Shown one piece after another: positions 47,135 to 57,210 of a stretch of 64,000 nucleotides of DNA. Within the stretch, counting starts at the first letter, position 1. The number at the start of each line of letters is the position of its first letter. The notes beneath the pieces were generated by a model. That model was not told the origin of the DNA and searched no databases. It saw only the letters and a program-made list of their open reading frames with translations. A program made the position numbers and the translations under genes. Location: positions 992,001 through 1,056,000 of the forward strand of contig JASVEC010000002.1 in assembly GCA_030770535.1 (NCBI GenBank), given 5' to 3'. This stretch comes from Batkoa obscura (lineage: Eukaryota; Entomophthoromycota; Entomophthoromycetes; Entomophthorales; Batkoaceae).

Positions 47135-47627
47135 ACTGCTATGTTGTACAAATGGTTTTAATAGTTTAGAGTAATTCGATGATATAAAACCATAAGAATA
47201 TTTTAAGAATTAACCTAAATTAATATATTAATTTTTGTTTTCGCTCATATTTATTGCTGTAGTTAAATTTTATAATTGTTTAAAAAACTCTCAGCTAACA
47301 TGCAAATAAAAATTTATCATATGAGCTAGGTGGAGCAGTAGCAGAATAATAACAACGTATCAAAAAAAAAGATAAAGAAGTGATTGCTGAAAAGTATGTC
47401 AGATGATTTAACTTAATAATATGATAGAGGGTTTAATTTTCTCTTTTTTCCATAAAATGCAACCAGGTTTATTTTGGCTTCCAACTAAAAGCTAATTTGT
47501 TTTAAGATAAATTAAAAGTGTATGAATTGATATTAAATTTTTAGATTTTAAAGATAAAATAGTTAAAGTAAGTAGCGATATATAATTTTGAAGTCTAAAG
47601 TCTTTATTTCTCAATGTTTGTTACATG

Positions 47628-47966
47628 TTAAAGAATAGCGGCACTATTTTGCTTATTGATATTAAAATTGTTATTGTTAATATTCTTTTTGTGAACATTA
47701 TCAGTAAACACAGCGGCTTGTTTGTTTTGATCAAATTGGTGTGCATTGAAATTGTTGGCATTAGCGTGGAATCTGTTATTATTAATTACAGCTGGGAAAC
47801 CAAAAGAGCCAAAGTTATTGAATCCGCCATTAAACCCACCAACCCCATAGCCAGGATAGAAATTGTTAAAAGTACGTCTGGTTAAGTAACTATCACTAAA
47901 AGTTGGAAGAGAAGAGATAGTAGAGGTGAAAGCTAAGATAATGGCGTTTAATAAGAATTGATTCAT
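47628..47966 (-). CDS. Secreted Gly/Tyr/Asn-rich protein, member 7
   Basis: 112-aa member, same start, signal peptide and Gly/Phe block as member 6 (one residue change in that part, Ser to Phe). The C-terminal third is instead NANNFNAHQFDQNKQAAVFT, then DNVHKKNINNNNFNINKQNS and AAIL, closer to members 1 and 3. It therefore looks like a mosaic between two family alleles. Its TATA box is at 48008..48001, 42 bases before the start. Confidence 0.83.
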   Translation of the reverse strand: MNQFLLNAIILAFTSTISSLPTFSDSYLTRRTFNNFYPGYGVGGFNGGFNNFGSFGFPAVINNNRFHANANNFNAHQFDQNKQAAVFTDNVHKKNINNNNFNINKQNSAAIL

Positions 47967-48677
47967 TTTTTGATAATTATTTTAAAGGTTTATCTTATTG
48001 CTTATATACTTTTGTATCTTTCTTTTATTATGTATAGTATTATTTTTACTTAACGTTAATTTATCATTATTTATTTATACTAAATAAAACTATAATTAGT
48101 TCAAAACAATACTACATTTATCTGACTAATGATTGTTAGTTGATAATATTGTATAATACATGCTTTATTAATTGAATTTATAAGATACATTAATAGTATG
48201 ATGGAATTTAATAATTTATCAGTATGGAAGTTTAAGTCATCTAAACTATACAACATGTATATTATGATATATAGAAGTAACGTTTTATTGTAAAACCCTT
48301 GTTATTTAAAATACGTAATAAAAAAACATTATTAGTAGTTATTATTTTATACTTTTATTTAAATTTACTTTTGATCCTAATAAGAACAGAAAATAAGAAT
48401 CATCAATTGGGGATATATTTTTTTGTTTAAGAATTTTACTAACGATCTTTCCGCTTAAATAGCACTTAAGAAATGGAAGTAATGAAATCAAAAAAAAACA
48501 TCCCCAATTAGTGAAAGCAAATGACAAAAAAATTGAAATACAAAACTCAGCATAGCTAATTCAATTACATAAGTACTATAAAATGAGGCGCAATCAGTTT
48601 AGTCTTAAATTTTATTATCTTTCGAAATCAATATATATTAACTTTTGTTTTAACATTACCGTATATTTAAAATCTAG
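47967..48677. other. Intergenic, unit 2 of the duplicated array
   Basis: First part (to 48198) nearly identical to the flank of member 6. Contains MITE copy 20 inserted at a site that is empty in units 1 and 3. Confidence 0.6.
48405..48509 (+). mobile_element. Fold-back MITE copy 20, AATT target repeat
   Basis: 97-base element 48409..48505 flanked by AATT. The paralogous sequence at 41708..41711 carries a single AATT without the element, giving direct evidence of insertion and a 4-base duplication. Confidence 0.93.
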
Positions 48678-48989
48678 CATAGAATCGGCAATTATGGCAC
48701 GCATAATCCTTATTCTCTTCAAGAAGAGTATTGCGAAGCTGATGATATTTACGATGATACCTGCAACGAGAATGTTCATGGCGTTAATTATTATTTTAAT
48801 AACGTAGATACTCAAGGGAAATATAAAGAGCCCAATAATCATTGTTATAAATCGTTTGATGTACTTGTTGACGAGTCTAATGGAGCTGGCCTAATCCAAG
48901 GACAAGAAATTGATGCTGCAACGCAAAATCGGATCAATAAAAGAGCTAAAAAGAGTAATAAAAAGAGTGATTCGATCACTTTATCATAG
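48678..48989 (+). pseudogene. Member of the Asp/Asn/Tyr-rich family lacking a start
   Basis: 104-codon open frame homologous to the gene at 59922: YSLQEEYCEADDIYDD matches its YSQSDYCDDDDVYDD, and the tail (GLIQGQEIDAATQNRINKRA, then KKSNKKSDS) matches its basic C-terminus. The position of the initiator Met is not an ATG here and a TAG lies just up-frame (48675..48677). It is either a gene that lost its start or one that uses an unseen upstream exon. Less decayed than the relic at 41903. Confidence 0.55.
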
Positions 48990-49264
48990 ACTAAAAGTAA
49001 AGCTTACTGGACCACTATGTTCTGCTTTATGATAAATACAGGCTAGTTAAATGTATTGATTTCATTATATAATTGTTTGTTGAGTGTTAATATTCATATC
49101 AAATTAGAAATTTATTTATCTTTCGTAAAAATTATATTGTTATATTGTTATAATTTAAGGAAACCTGGTATAAATTCGAATTTTACTATGGTCTTCTAAA
49201 AAGGTAATACTATTTTCGATTAATTGATTCACCTTTTTAGAGAATGCTCAGGCCTTTGAAGATG

Positions 49265-49371
49265 GTATGAGGATATTTTTTTTGGTTTCATTGCTTTTTC
49301 CATTTTGTGAGCGCTATTTGAGCGGAAAATTTATTAGCAAAATTCTTAAACAAAAAAATACATCCCCGTAT
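49265..49371 (-). mobile_element. Fold-back MITE copy 21, GTAT target repeat
   Basis: 99-base element 49269..49367 (GAGGATATTTTTTTTGG ... ATACATCCCC) flanked by GTAT on both sides. Confidence 0.92.
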
Positions 49372-49716
49372 CATTGATTTAAAGCAAATATTCCAGGCCA
49401 GGATTCCTACCTTATTAAACATTAGATTATATCACCCTCTATAATAAGGGATAGAAAGCAATAGTATATATAACTAATTTAGCAGTTTTAAAAAATATGT
49501 ACCAAATTAGATTAAGTTTATTATTCCTGGTAGTAGATAAATAGATATAGCGTATACTAACGATTCTTAGTAACAATTAAGCGAGAAAATTGCTAAACTA
49601 CAAATTTGAATAAGCCAAGCTCTTAAAATTGCATACTTTATTTTGTGATATCGGGGCAAAAGCTTATCAATCGGATAACAATATTAAAAGCTTTGGAAAA
49701 ATAATAAAATTTAAAA

Positions 49717-49814
49717 ACAGGGATATATTTTTTTAAAGAATTTTACTAATAGTTTTTCCACTCAAACAACGCTTAAAATGGAAAAAGCGACGAAATCAAA
49801 AAAACATTCTCATA
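49717..49814 (+). mobile_element. Fold-back MITE copy 22
   Basis: GGGATATATTTTTTTAAAG left, full core, ACATTCTCATA right. Flanks are no longer matching. Confidence 0.82.
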
Positions 49815-50213
49815 GAATTTATATTTTTAGTAAAAAATGATTAGATTGTTTAATATCAGTAGATCTATGCTTGAAATGCAAAAGTGGAGTTTTATAATAC
49901 ATCTATTGACTTTTTTACATATAAAAATTTAAAAGATAGCTTTTAGGAATCGCTACATTTAAGCGTCTCATTTTTTTAACAAGTTATTTTTTATACGAAC
50001 ATGATAATAATACAAAACTATAGTCGCAACTCCATGTAAAAAATATTTACAACAATTTAAAAAACATAAGGGCATTTAAATGTAGCAGTTTAGATATTTT
50101 AAATAATTAACTATTTTTCAAAATTCTTAATCATGTAAAAGCGGAAAATAGAATAATTAGTTAATTTAGAACAGATTACAAAAGGGGTTGAACCGTGACT
50201 GTGGAAAATCTAA

Positions 50214-50220
50214 TATAAAA
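50214..50220 (+). promoter_or_regulatory. TATA box of P450-2
   Basis: TATAAAA 38 bases before the start codon at 50252. Confidence 0.55.
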
Positions 50221-50251
50221 AAGAAAAAAAAAACAAATATAATTTCAGAAA

Positions 50252-52188
50252 ATGTTTAGTTTAATTTCAATATTGAATTCCATCCTTATATTATCTTTAT
50301 CCTATTACAGCTACAAAGTAGTTTATTATATATATCATGAACACATTATAATTCCATCTTTAAAGGTTATATACAATGTATATTTTAGCCCATTGAGAAA
50401 AGTACCTGGTCCTTTAATTAACCTAATATTTCCCTTTATACATAATATTTATCTAATAAATGGTACCTTCCCAGAGTATGCTCTCGATATTCATAGTAAG
50501 TATGGAAACGTGGTAAGATTAAGTAAGTATTTATAACACGTCAAACCGTTTTGATAAATATTAAATAAAACTAGGTTGGAGCGAATTATCCTTTTCTTCA
50601 GATTCAGCATTAAAAGAGATCTACTTGACTTATGCATATGCAAAAGATGAGATTTATGACATTTTTGAAATAATGGGAGAAAGCATTTTTAGCACAAGGT
50701 AACAAAATAGACACAAAATTAACAACTATTAACAATTTTTTAGAAATAGGGATTTTCATCGTCAAAGAGTAATACTGTAAACATTTCTTAAGATAATAAA
50801 TAACGGTTAGAAAAAAATTATTGCTCCATCTTTTTCAGAAAAGGTGATTGAAAGCGTGGAATACTTAATTAAAAAGAATCTACACGCTTTTATAAATAAG
50901 GTGGATACACTTGCAACTCAAGACCAAAAGTTGGATCTTGGTCTTTATTTTCATTACTTTGCTTTTGTAAATTATTTATCAAACAAACAAGTTTATAGTA
51001 ACATAAATAATAGGATGTAATTGGGGATTTAGCATTTGGGAAATCATTTAATATGCTGAGAGATGGTCATCACCCAATAATAAAATGGGTACACGATATA
51101 TCCAAATATACCCTTTTGGTATGATATGTTATCATTTATTAACTATAATTTACATATGTTAGGTATTTATATTCCCATTTTTGAAACATTATCGATTTGA
51201 TGGCATTAAAAAATTATATGAGGTATTAGAAATTAAAAGTATTACCCTAACCTATTAAACCATATCTAGTTTTCATATGAAGCAATAAAAGATGCTAGAA
51301 ATAACCCAGATAGAACTACTATTTTAAGTACTTTTATTAAAGCAACAGATCCAGATACTGGAATACACTTAACTGATAAAGAAATAGCTGAAGAATCGAT
51401 TTTACAGATGTAGCCTTATTTTTCAGTTTATTGAACTATTTAGCTAAATCATTTATAGTGCTGCTGGAACCGATACTACTTCAAATTCACTTACATGGTA
51501 ATCTAATATAATATAAGTGGAATCTTTGTAAAACTAATCAACATGATTAGGATATTTTATTTATTAGCTAATAATCCAGAAGTATATGAAAAAGCTAAAG
51601 AAGAAATATATACAATATTCCCAGATAAGGATTCAATTACTTATATTAAATGTAAATCAGAATGTCATTATCTCAATGCCATAATTCATGAAGGTCTAAG
51701 AATCCTACCAGTAGCTGGTGGTACAGCAACAAGAATTGTCCCTAAAGGAGGGAGAGTAATTGATGGATATTATATACCAGAAGAGGTAAAGTCAATTACA
51801 AAAATAGTCAAACTTAATAATATCTCTTAGGTTATTGTTGGAGTGAATATTAACTCTTTACACAATTTACCCTCACTATGGAAAAACCCAGACGCTTTTG
51901 ATCCTCAAAGATGGTTACAAGATGGGAAATTCAAAACTAACCCCAATTTTTCACCCTTTTTAATAGGACCTAGAGCTTGTGTTGGTAGAACGTAAGCTAT
52001 TGTTAAGAAAGTAACAATAATTATTTATTTTATTTTTTAGCCTGGCTTGGATGGAACTATACTTAGTTAGTGCGAATTTAATAAGAAACTTCACTTTTAA
52101 AAGAGATATCGAAAAGAAGATTGCTTATAGAAATTTTATCACTACTCAACCTACTGAGCCTATCAAAGTTTCTATAATTAAAAACTAA
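50252..52188 (+). CDS. Cytochrome P450, copy 2
   Basis: Exons: 50252..50317, 50366..50522, 50575..50698, 50744..50768, 50811..50966, 51014..51118, 51163..51222, 51270..51409, 51459..51497, 51551..51785, 51831..51991, 52041..52188; 471 aa. Distinguishing sequence: anchor MFSLISILNSILILSLSYY, RKVPGP hinge, AAGTDTTSN in the I-helix, HEGLRILP at the ExxR, and the same haem loop FSPFLIGPRACVGR as copy 1. From 51558 to 52104 it is identical to copy 3, introns included, while from 51876 to the stop it differs from copy 1 at only about three bases. The 5' exons differ from copy 3 at roughly one base in five. The first intron (48 bases) is in frame and stop-free, so retention would add 16 residues. 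Confidence 0.9.
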
Positions 52189-52497
52189 AAGGGATACCTA
52201 CATGAGACAACAATGAACTACAGAGCGTTCATGCTATATTCAACAGCTTCCAGAAGCCAACCAAATGCTCGACAATAAATACTAAAACACAAAAAATTAT
52301 TTCAATCTCTGACCCTACCTAAATACTATTTTAATATGTTTTCTGTTGAACTATAGTAGCTACTATATTTATTCAAACAAATTCAAATTTTTTATTTAAA
52401 TATAAAAAAGAAAAGCTTCGATTATATAAGAATAAAGCTATGTATATTAAAATATATGAAAAATAGTTAAACTTTGAAAAAAGATTTAACTATAAAC

Positions 52498-52957
52498 TGT
52501 AAGATATCGCTTTGTCAGCTCTATAGTTGATTATAATATAACAACCACTTAAGTAATTGTGTTCTCAAGTTCAGGCACAGTTAATCCTAAGCTTTTTATT
52601 TCAATTTACTATGAGGATTTCTGCCACCTAATTCTGAAGGACACTATCTCTCCATTTTGATATCCATACTTTTTGGAGTACAAAAGAGATTTTAGAACAT
52701 AATAACTCGAGCCTTTTTAGCCAAATTATTTCCTAATACTATACCTTTAATAAAGCCATTAAATCTTTCTGATAATATTTATGTAGATTTTACAGTAGTA
52801 TTGTCTATTCTGTTTGCCTTACATAGCCCATAGCCTATTACGTGTCATTCTTCATAGTTCAAGTCTACCTTAATTACATAAACTAAGACCTTTCGACTTA
52901 TGGCTAGTCAATCAAGCAAGAACTACCTTTGACTCCTACTGAGTATCAGATTCCACG
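52498..52957 (+). mobile_element. Probable solo LTR, copy B
   Basis: 460 bases, same family and orientation as copy A, flanked by AAAC on both sides (52494..52497 and 52958..52961). Visibly more diverged from A and C than they are from each other, so probably the oldest of the three insertions. No internal region adjoins. Confidence 0.68.
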
Positions 52958-53109
52958 AAACTATATACAAAAATTTATAACTAAAAATAAAAATAAAAAT
53001 AAAACAATCATCTTTAAAGCTTAATAAAGAATATTCATTTTTTGTAATCTTTATTATTATTATTTAGTTAAACATGTTTTTTAAGTTAATAAAATAATAC
53101 TATTTTAAT

Positions 53110-53216
53110 ATATGGGGATGTATTTTTATGTTTAAGAGTTTTACTAACAAATTTTCCGCTCAAATAGCGCTTAAAAAACGGAAAAAATAATGAAGTCAAA
53201 AAAAACATTCCCATAT
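53110..53216 (+). mobile_element. Fold-back MITE copy 23
   Basis: ATAT both sides; GGGGATGTATTTTTATG left; consensus core GCTCAAATAGCGCTTAAAAA; AACATTCCC right. Confidence 0.92.
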
Positions 53217-53561
53217 ATTAAATAAAATTTTTATAATAGTTTTAAGTTTTAAATAAAAATGGAAGTAAAAACAAAAGTGTATTTAGTAAATTTAGATTAT
53301 TATAGTAAATGAAGCTATATTGATATCAAAATTTTCTGTTTGGCATTTGAAAAATAATAAAATAATAAATGGAGTTTATTCTAATTATCTATTTGAGATA
53401 TTGAATTATAATTTTATATATAGAGAAAACTGTTTAATTAATTTAACATTTAAAAAACTTCTATTTAAAAAGTTTCTAAAAATTAATATATAGGCAAATA
53501 TAGGAAATTGGTTTAAATTTCAAAAGTTTCTATATTATATGTTCAAAAAAATCCATAAAAT

Positions 53562-53668
53562 ATATGGGGATACTTTTTTTTGCTTAATAATTTTACTAAC
53601 AATTTTTCCGCTCAAATAGTGCTTAAAAAATGGAAAAAGTTATGAAACCAAAAAAAACAGCCCCATAT
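53562..53668 (+). mobile_element. Fold-back MITE copy 24
   Basis: ATAT both sides; GGGGATACTTTTTTTTG left and AAAAAAACAGCCCC right. Confidence 0.92.
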
Positions 53669-53753
53669 AGTAGGTCAAATATTAATCTTGATTTTTTTAC
53701 TGAGTATTATAAAAAAATATTGCTGATGGATGTTTTAAAAAAAATTTATAACA

Positions 53754-54216
53754 TGTGAAATCTGGTACTCAGTGTTTGGAGTCAAGAACAGCTATTGCTG
53801 GGTTGACTACACTATAAGTCGGAAGGTCTTAGTTTATATGACTAAGATAGACTTGGATTATGAAGAATAGCACGTAGTAAGTTACAAGCTATACAAGACA
53901 GATATAATAGACAATACTAATGTAAATCTACGTAAAATACTATTAAGAAAACTTAGTGGCTTTATTAAATGTTCGAGATATCAGGGAATAATTCAGTTAA
54001 AAAGCCTCGAACTACTATACTCTGTAAACTCTTTTATACTCTGAAAAGTATAAATATCAAAATGAGAAGACGGTACTCTTTGGGATGGAGCTAGAAACCC
54101 TCATGGCAAATCAAACTAAGAACGTGGGATTGGTTTTCTCTGAACTCGAGAACACAACAGCTTGGGCGATTGTTAGGCTATAATTAACCATGAGACTGAC
54201 AAAGCGATATTTCACA
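53754..54216 (-). mobile_element. Probable solo LTR, copy C
   Basis: 463 bases, inverted relative to copies A and B, flanked by AACA on both sides (53750..53753 and 54217..54220). Ends TGTGAAAT...ATTTCACA; TATA-like and AATAAA elements conserved with copy A. Whole as an LTR but with no internal region. Confidence 0.7.
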
Positions 54217-54342
54217 AACAGAAAAATATTTTTAAAATATTAGGTAAAATAAAAAATATTAATTAGTTGATTTAGAAATTTGAGATTTTTATTTATAAAC
54301 ATAATAAAATTAATAATTTAATTATTATTAATAATAGAATAG

Positions 54343-54446
54343 ATATGGGAATTTGTTTTTTTAAGAACTTTACTAACAATCTTTCCACTCAAATAGCATT
54401 TAAAAAATGAAAAAAAGCAATCAAACCAAAAAAACATACCTAATAT
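54343..54446 (+). mobile_element. Fold-back MITE copy 25
   Basis: ATATGGGAATTTGTTTTTTTA left; core ACTAACAATCTTTCCACTC; right end worn (ACATACCTAATAT). Confidence 0.78.
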
Positions 54447-54645
54447 TGCCTATAAAGCAGCCAATAATAAATACTTTTGATGAATCTTTATAGGAGTATG
54501 TATTTATCTGTATACTATAGATTTGATTAGTATCAAGACATAAGCAGTATTAGCAAGGGTTTTGCTAATCCGAGAATTCTTATTAAATTTAATAGAAACT
54601 CTTCCAACTTAAAATATAAAGTATAATGAAATAATTTAAAATTGT

Positions 54646-54754
54646 AATGGATACTTTTGCTTTTTTGATTTCACTACTTTTTCCATTTCTTGAGCGCTAT
54701 TTGAGTGGAAAGATCGTTAGTAAGATTCTTAAACACAAAAATACATTCCCATTA
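54646..54754 (-). mobile_element. Fold-back MITE copy 26
   Basis: AATGGATACTTTTGCTTTTT left; core GAGCGCTATTTGAGTGG; AAATACATTCCCATT right. Confidence 0.83.
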
Positions 54755-56763
54755 GTTTTGAAGTAAACAAAGTATAAAATTCCATAGCTGGGATTTCAAA
54801 CTTTTTTAATTTTAAAACTATTGTCAAAATCTTTAGCAGTTTGTCTAAATTTTTCTTGAGACAGCCATGATGGGTTGAGAATATTGCAATATTTAAACTA
54901 AAGAATTACCAAAACACCTTCCAAAGATATCATTTTCCGCTAAAAAACCATTTGAGTTATAAAATTACGGTGTTTTATGCTAGTTTTTACTAAATTTCTA
55001 TTATAATTAAAGTCGATTTGTTTTATATTTATTCATTATAAATTGAGAATATTTATATAAATGTGAACTTTTTTACTAATATTTGTATTAGTAATATATG
55101 CATTAACTTAAATAATAGCATTAAGGGTCCTTTCTATAATTTGTATTATCTTATCAGATTGATCTCCTTTCTTTAAAGTATTTTGTTAATAGGTTCAAAT
55201 TTGAATAACAATATCTTTGATCTTTAGACGTAGATTTAGTTATCTTATTTTATCAACTTATTTTATAACCCAAATAGATTATTTCTTTCAATTCTTAAGT
55301 CCATTAGACCTTTGATATAGTAAATAAAATCACTTTCCAAAGTTTTAAGTAAAATGTAAACTGCATGTAGTTCTATCCTTACTTCCGGGTTTAACCACCA
55401 AATCACCCTCTTCATTTTCATGTATATACTTTTTTGAAATAAAGCCACTGTTTTTACCTTTACCATAAGTGTGCTTAAAAAATCAAAGTGGGTTTTTATT
55501 ACAGATAAAAATAACTATAATATGTCATTCCTTAGTTTTTATTGATTTTCAATAAGCTACAGCCTTTTTTTTAAAATTACATTCAATAGATTAAAACTAT
55601 AACTAGTATTAATAAATATAGTTACTAATATTTTATTAATTTAGTTAAAACATTATGCTTTAAAATTGAGCCTTTTAGTTAAATTTATTTTTATATTAAA
55701 TAATGTAAAACAATAACATTTAATATATCTAATACATCTTATCCTATTTCATTTGATATATTTTTCTTGAGCTACATTAAATTAGAAATTTTATTACAAA
55801 GATTAGTTATTTTCCAAACTATCGTATATTTAATTTAAACTTTCCTTTAAATCTTGAAGGACCATAAGGTTATAAGTATGTTTATTTATGAGAGAAAAGT
55901 AGGTAAAATGAAAACGAAAGAAAGAGAGTTAGAAGTACATTAATGTAATTTACTCATTTTAATAATAAAAAACAGACATTTCTTATTAAAATAATCTTAC
56001 TTTCATTTTGGTCAAACGAGCCTTTTGGTGTTAGAAAATCGCTTTATTTAATTTTGTCTGACCTTGAGATTTAATAAACTATCATTTGATTCTCTCTCTT
56101 TGAACAGTTACTATCAGTTAAAGTTAATGTAACCCATACCCTGGTTATTGCCTCATCACATTGCTTTATTCTACCACGCTCTGACTATCTATTGTTTCTG
56201 AATTTTTTGACTTCTCTTTAATAAAACGTTACTCCCTTCTTGCAAGGACTAAGAAATAGACATTTATAACAACATATTTGATAAATTATTTTTGAGTAAA
56301 GGATAATTAACAAATGTATAAAAAACCTAATAAAGAATAGAGTATTATTCTGTTGCTTTGTTTAAGATTCTAGAGTAAAAATGATTAATTGAGTGATACC
56401 ACTGAAAGCTTAATAAAATTAGCGAAAATTCACTGCAGCAATGTTTTCTGCTTTCCTAAAAAAACCTTAAAGGAGCAGAACTGCCAAGCGTTTTATTCTT
56501 GGAGGTAAGGAGATTCAAATGAGAAACTAATTGATAAAAGTTGAGCGGGTGAAGGGAGTGTGATAGGGTAAATGGGAAAACTAAGCTATGGTCAAACTTT
56601 TTTACAATAAAAAATGAATCGATATTTAAGATATCACAAGAATAAAGTTTACAGAAATATAAGTTTTATATTATGCTCTTTAAGCTGTATTTTAATATAA
56701 CTTTTATTTAAAATATGTGAAACATACTTATGCATTAAAGTATTTACCTTATTTTTTATTTTT

Positions 56764-56786
56764 AAAGTAAAGTAAAGTAAAGTAAG
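56764..56786. repeat. Short pentamer repeat (AAAGT)n
   Basis: About four and a half copies of AAAGT in intergenic DNA. Confidence 0.8.
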
Positions 56787-57171
56787 CCTATTCGTTATTT
56801 TCTCTATCATTTACTATCAATTATATAACATAGTTAGGTTCCCAAGCATTTAAGTGTTTTAAAATAATTCATAAAGTGAGAATAAAAGATAAAATTGTAT
56901 TAAAATCTAAAACCATTAAAGAAAGGGTTCAAGTAGTCTTTTTTGCTAAAAAGTATACAAGACCTATTTGTTAATTTTATTTAAAAAGGCGATGGCTATT
57001 TTGGGTTAAACAAATAATATTTTTTGTATATTTAAGAATAATAAAGTAAACTTTAACCTGTAAATCATTTGAAAATAGAATTCATTGATAATAAAAGTAA
57101 TCGCTGATTAATATATATTTAATCTGAAGTGGTTAAAAAATCGGGTGTAAAATTAGAATTGAGGAATCAAG

Positions 57172-57179
57172 TATAAAAG
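57172..57179 (+). promoter_or_regulatory. TATA box of P450-3
   Basis: TATAAAAG 39 bases before the start codon at 57211. Confidence 0.55.
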
Positions 57180-57210
57180 AAAAAATAAAGCACTATTAAT
57201 AATTAAAAAG

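Larger units (their letters stand above)
45632..47627. other. Intergenic with three MITE copies
   Basis: About 2 kb between P450-1 and member 7. MITE copies at 46577, 46873 and 47029. Weak resemblances to the Asp/Asn/Tyr-rich family tail are too worn to call. Confidence 0.55.
48990..50251. other. Intergenic upstream of P450-2
   Basis: MITE copies at 49265 and 49717, and the P450-2 TATA box at 50214. No gene seen. Confidence 0.6.
52189..57210. other. Long intergenic region between P450-2 and P450-3
   Basis: 5 kb with two inverted solo-LTR-like units (52498, 53754), four MITE copies (53110, 53562, 54343, 54646) and a short pentamer repeat (56764..56786). No intact gene. The secreted-family gene expected by analogy with units 1 and 2 was not found. 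Confidence 0.55.

Noticed and set aside
47335-47412. Sequence resembling the basic C-terminal helix of the acidic family (QRIKKKDKEVIAEKYV)
   Set aside because: Stops interrupt it and no upstream part of the gene is visible; low-complexity Lys/Glu matches are easily fortuitous.
55263-55466. 67-codon minus-strand frame (MVKVKTVALFQKS...)
   Set aside because: Isolated, with no recognised motif and no splice partners. A second frame over it also reads for a while; best taken as chance or an unrecognisable relic.
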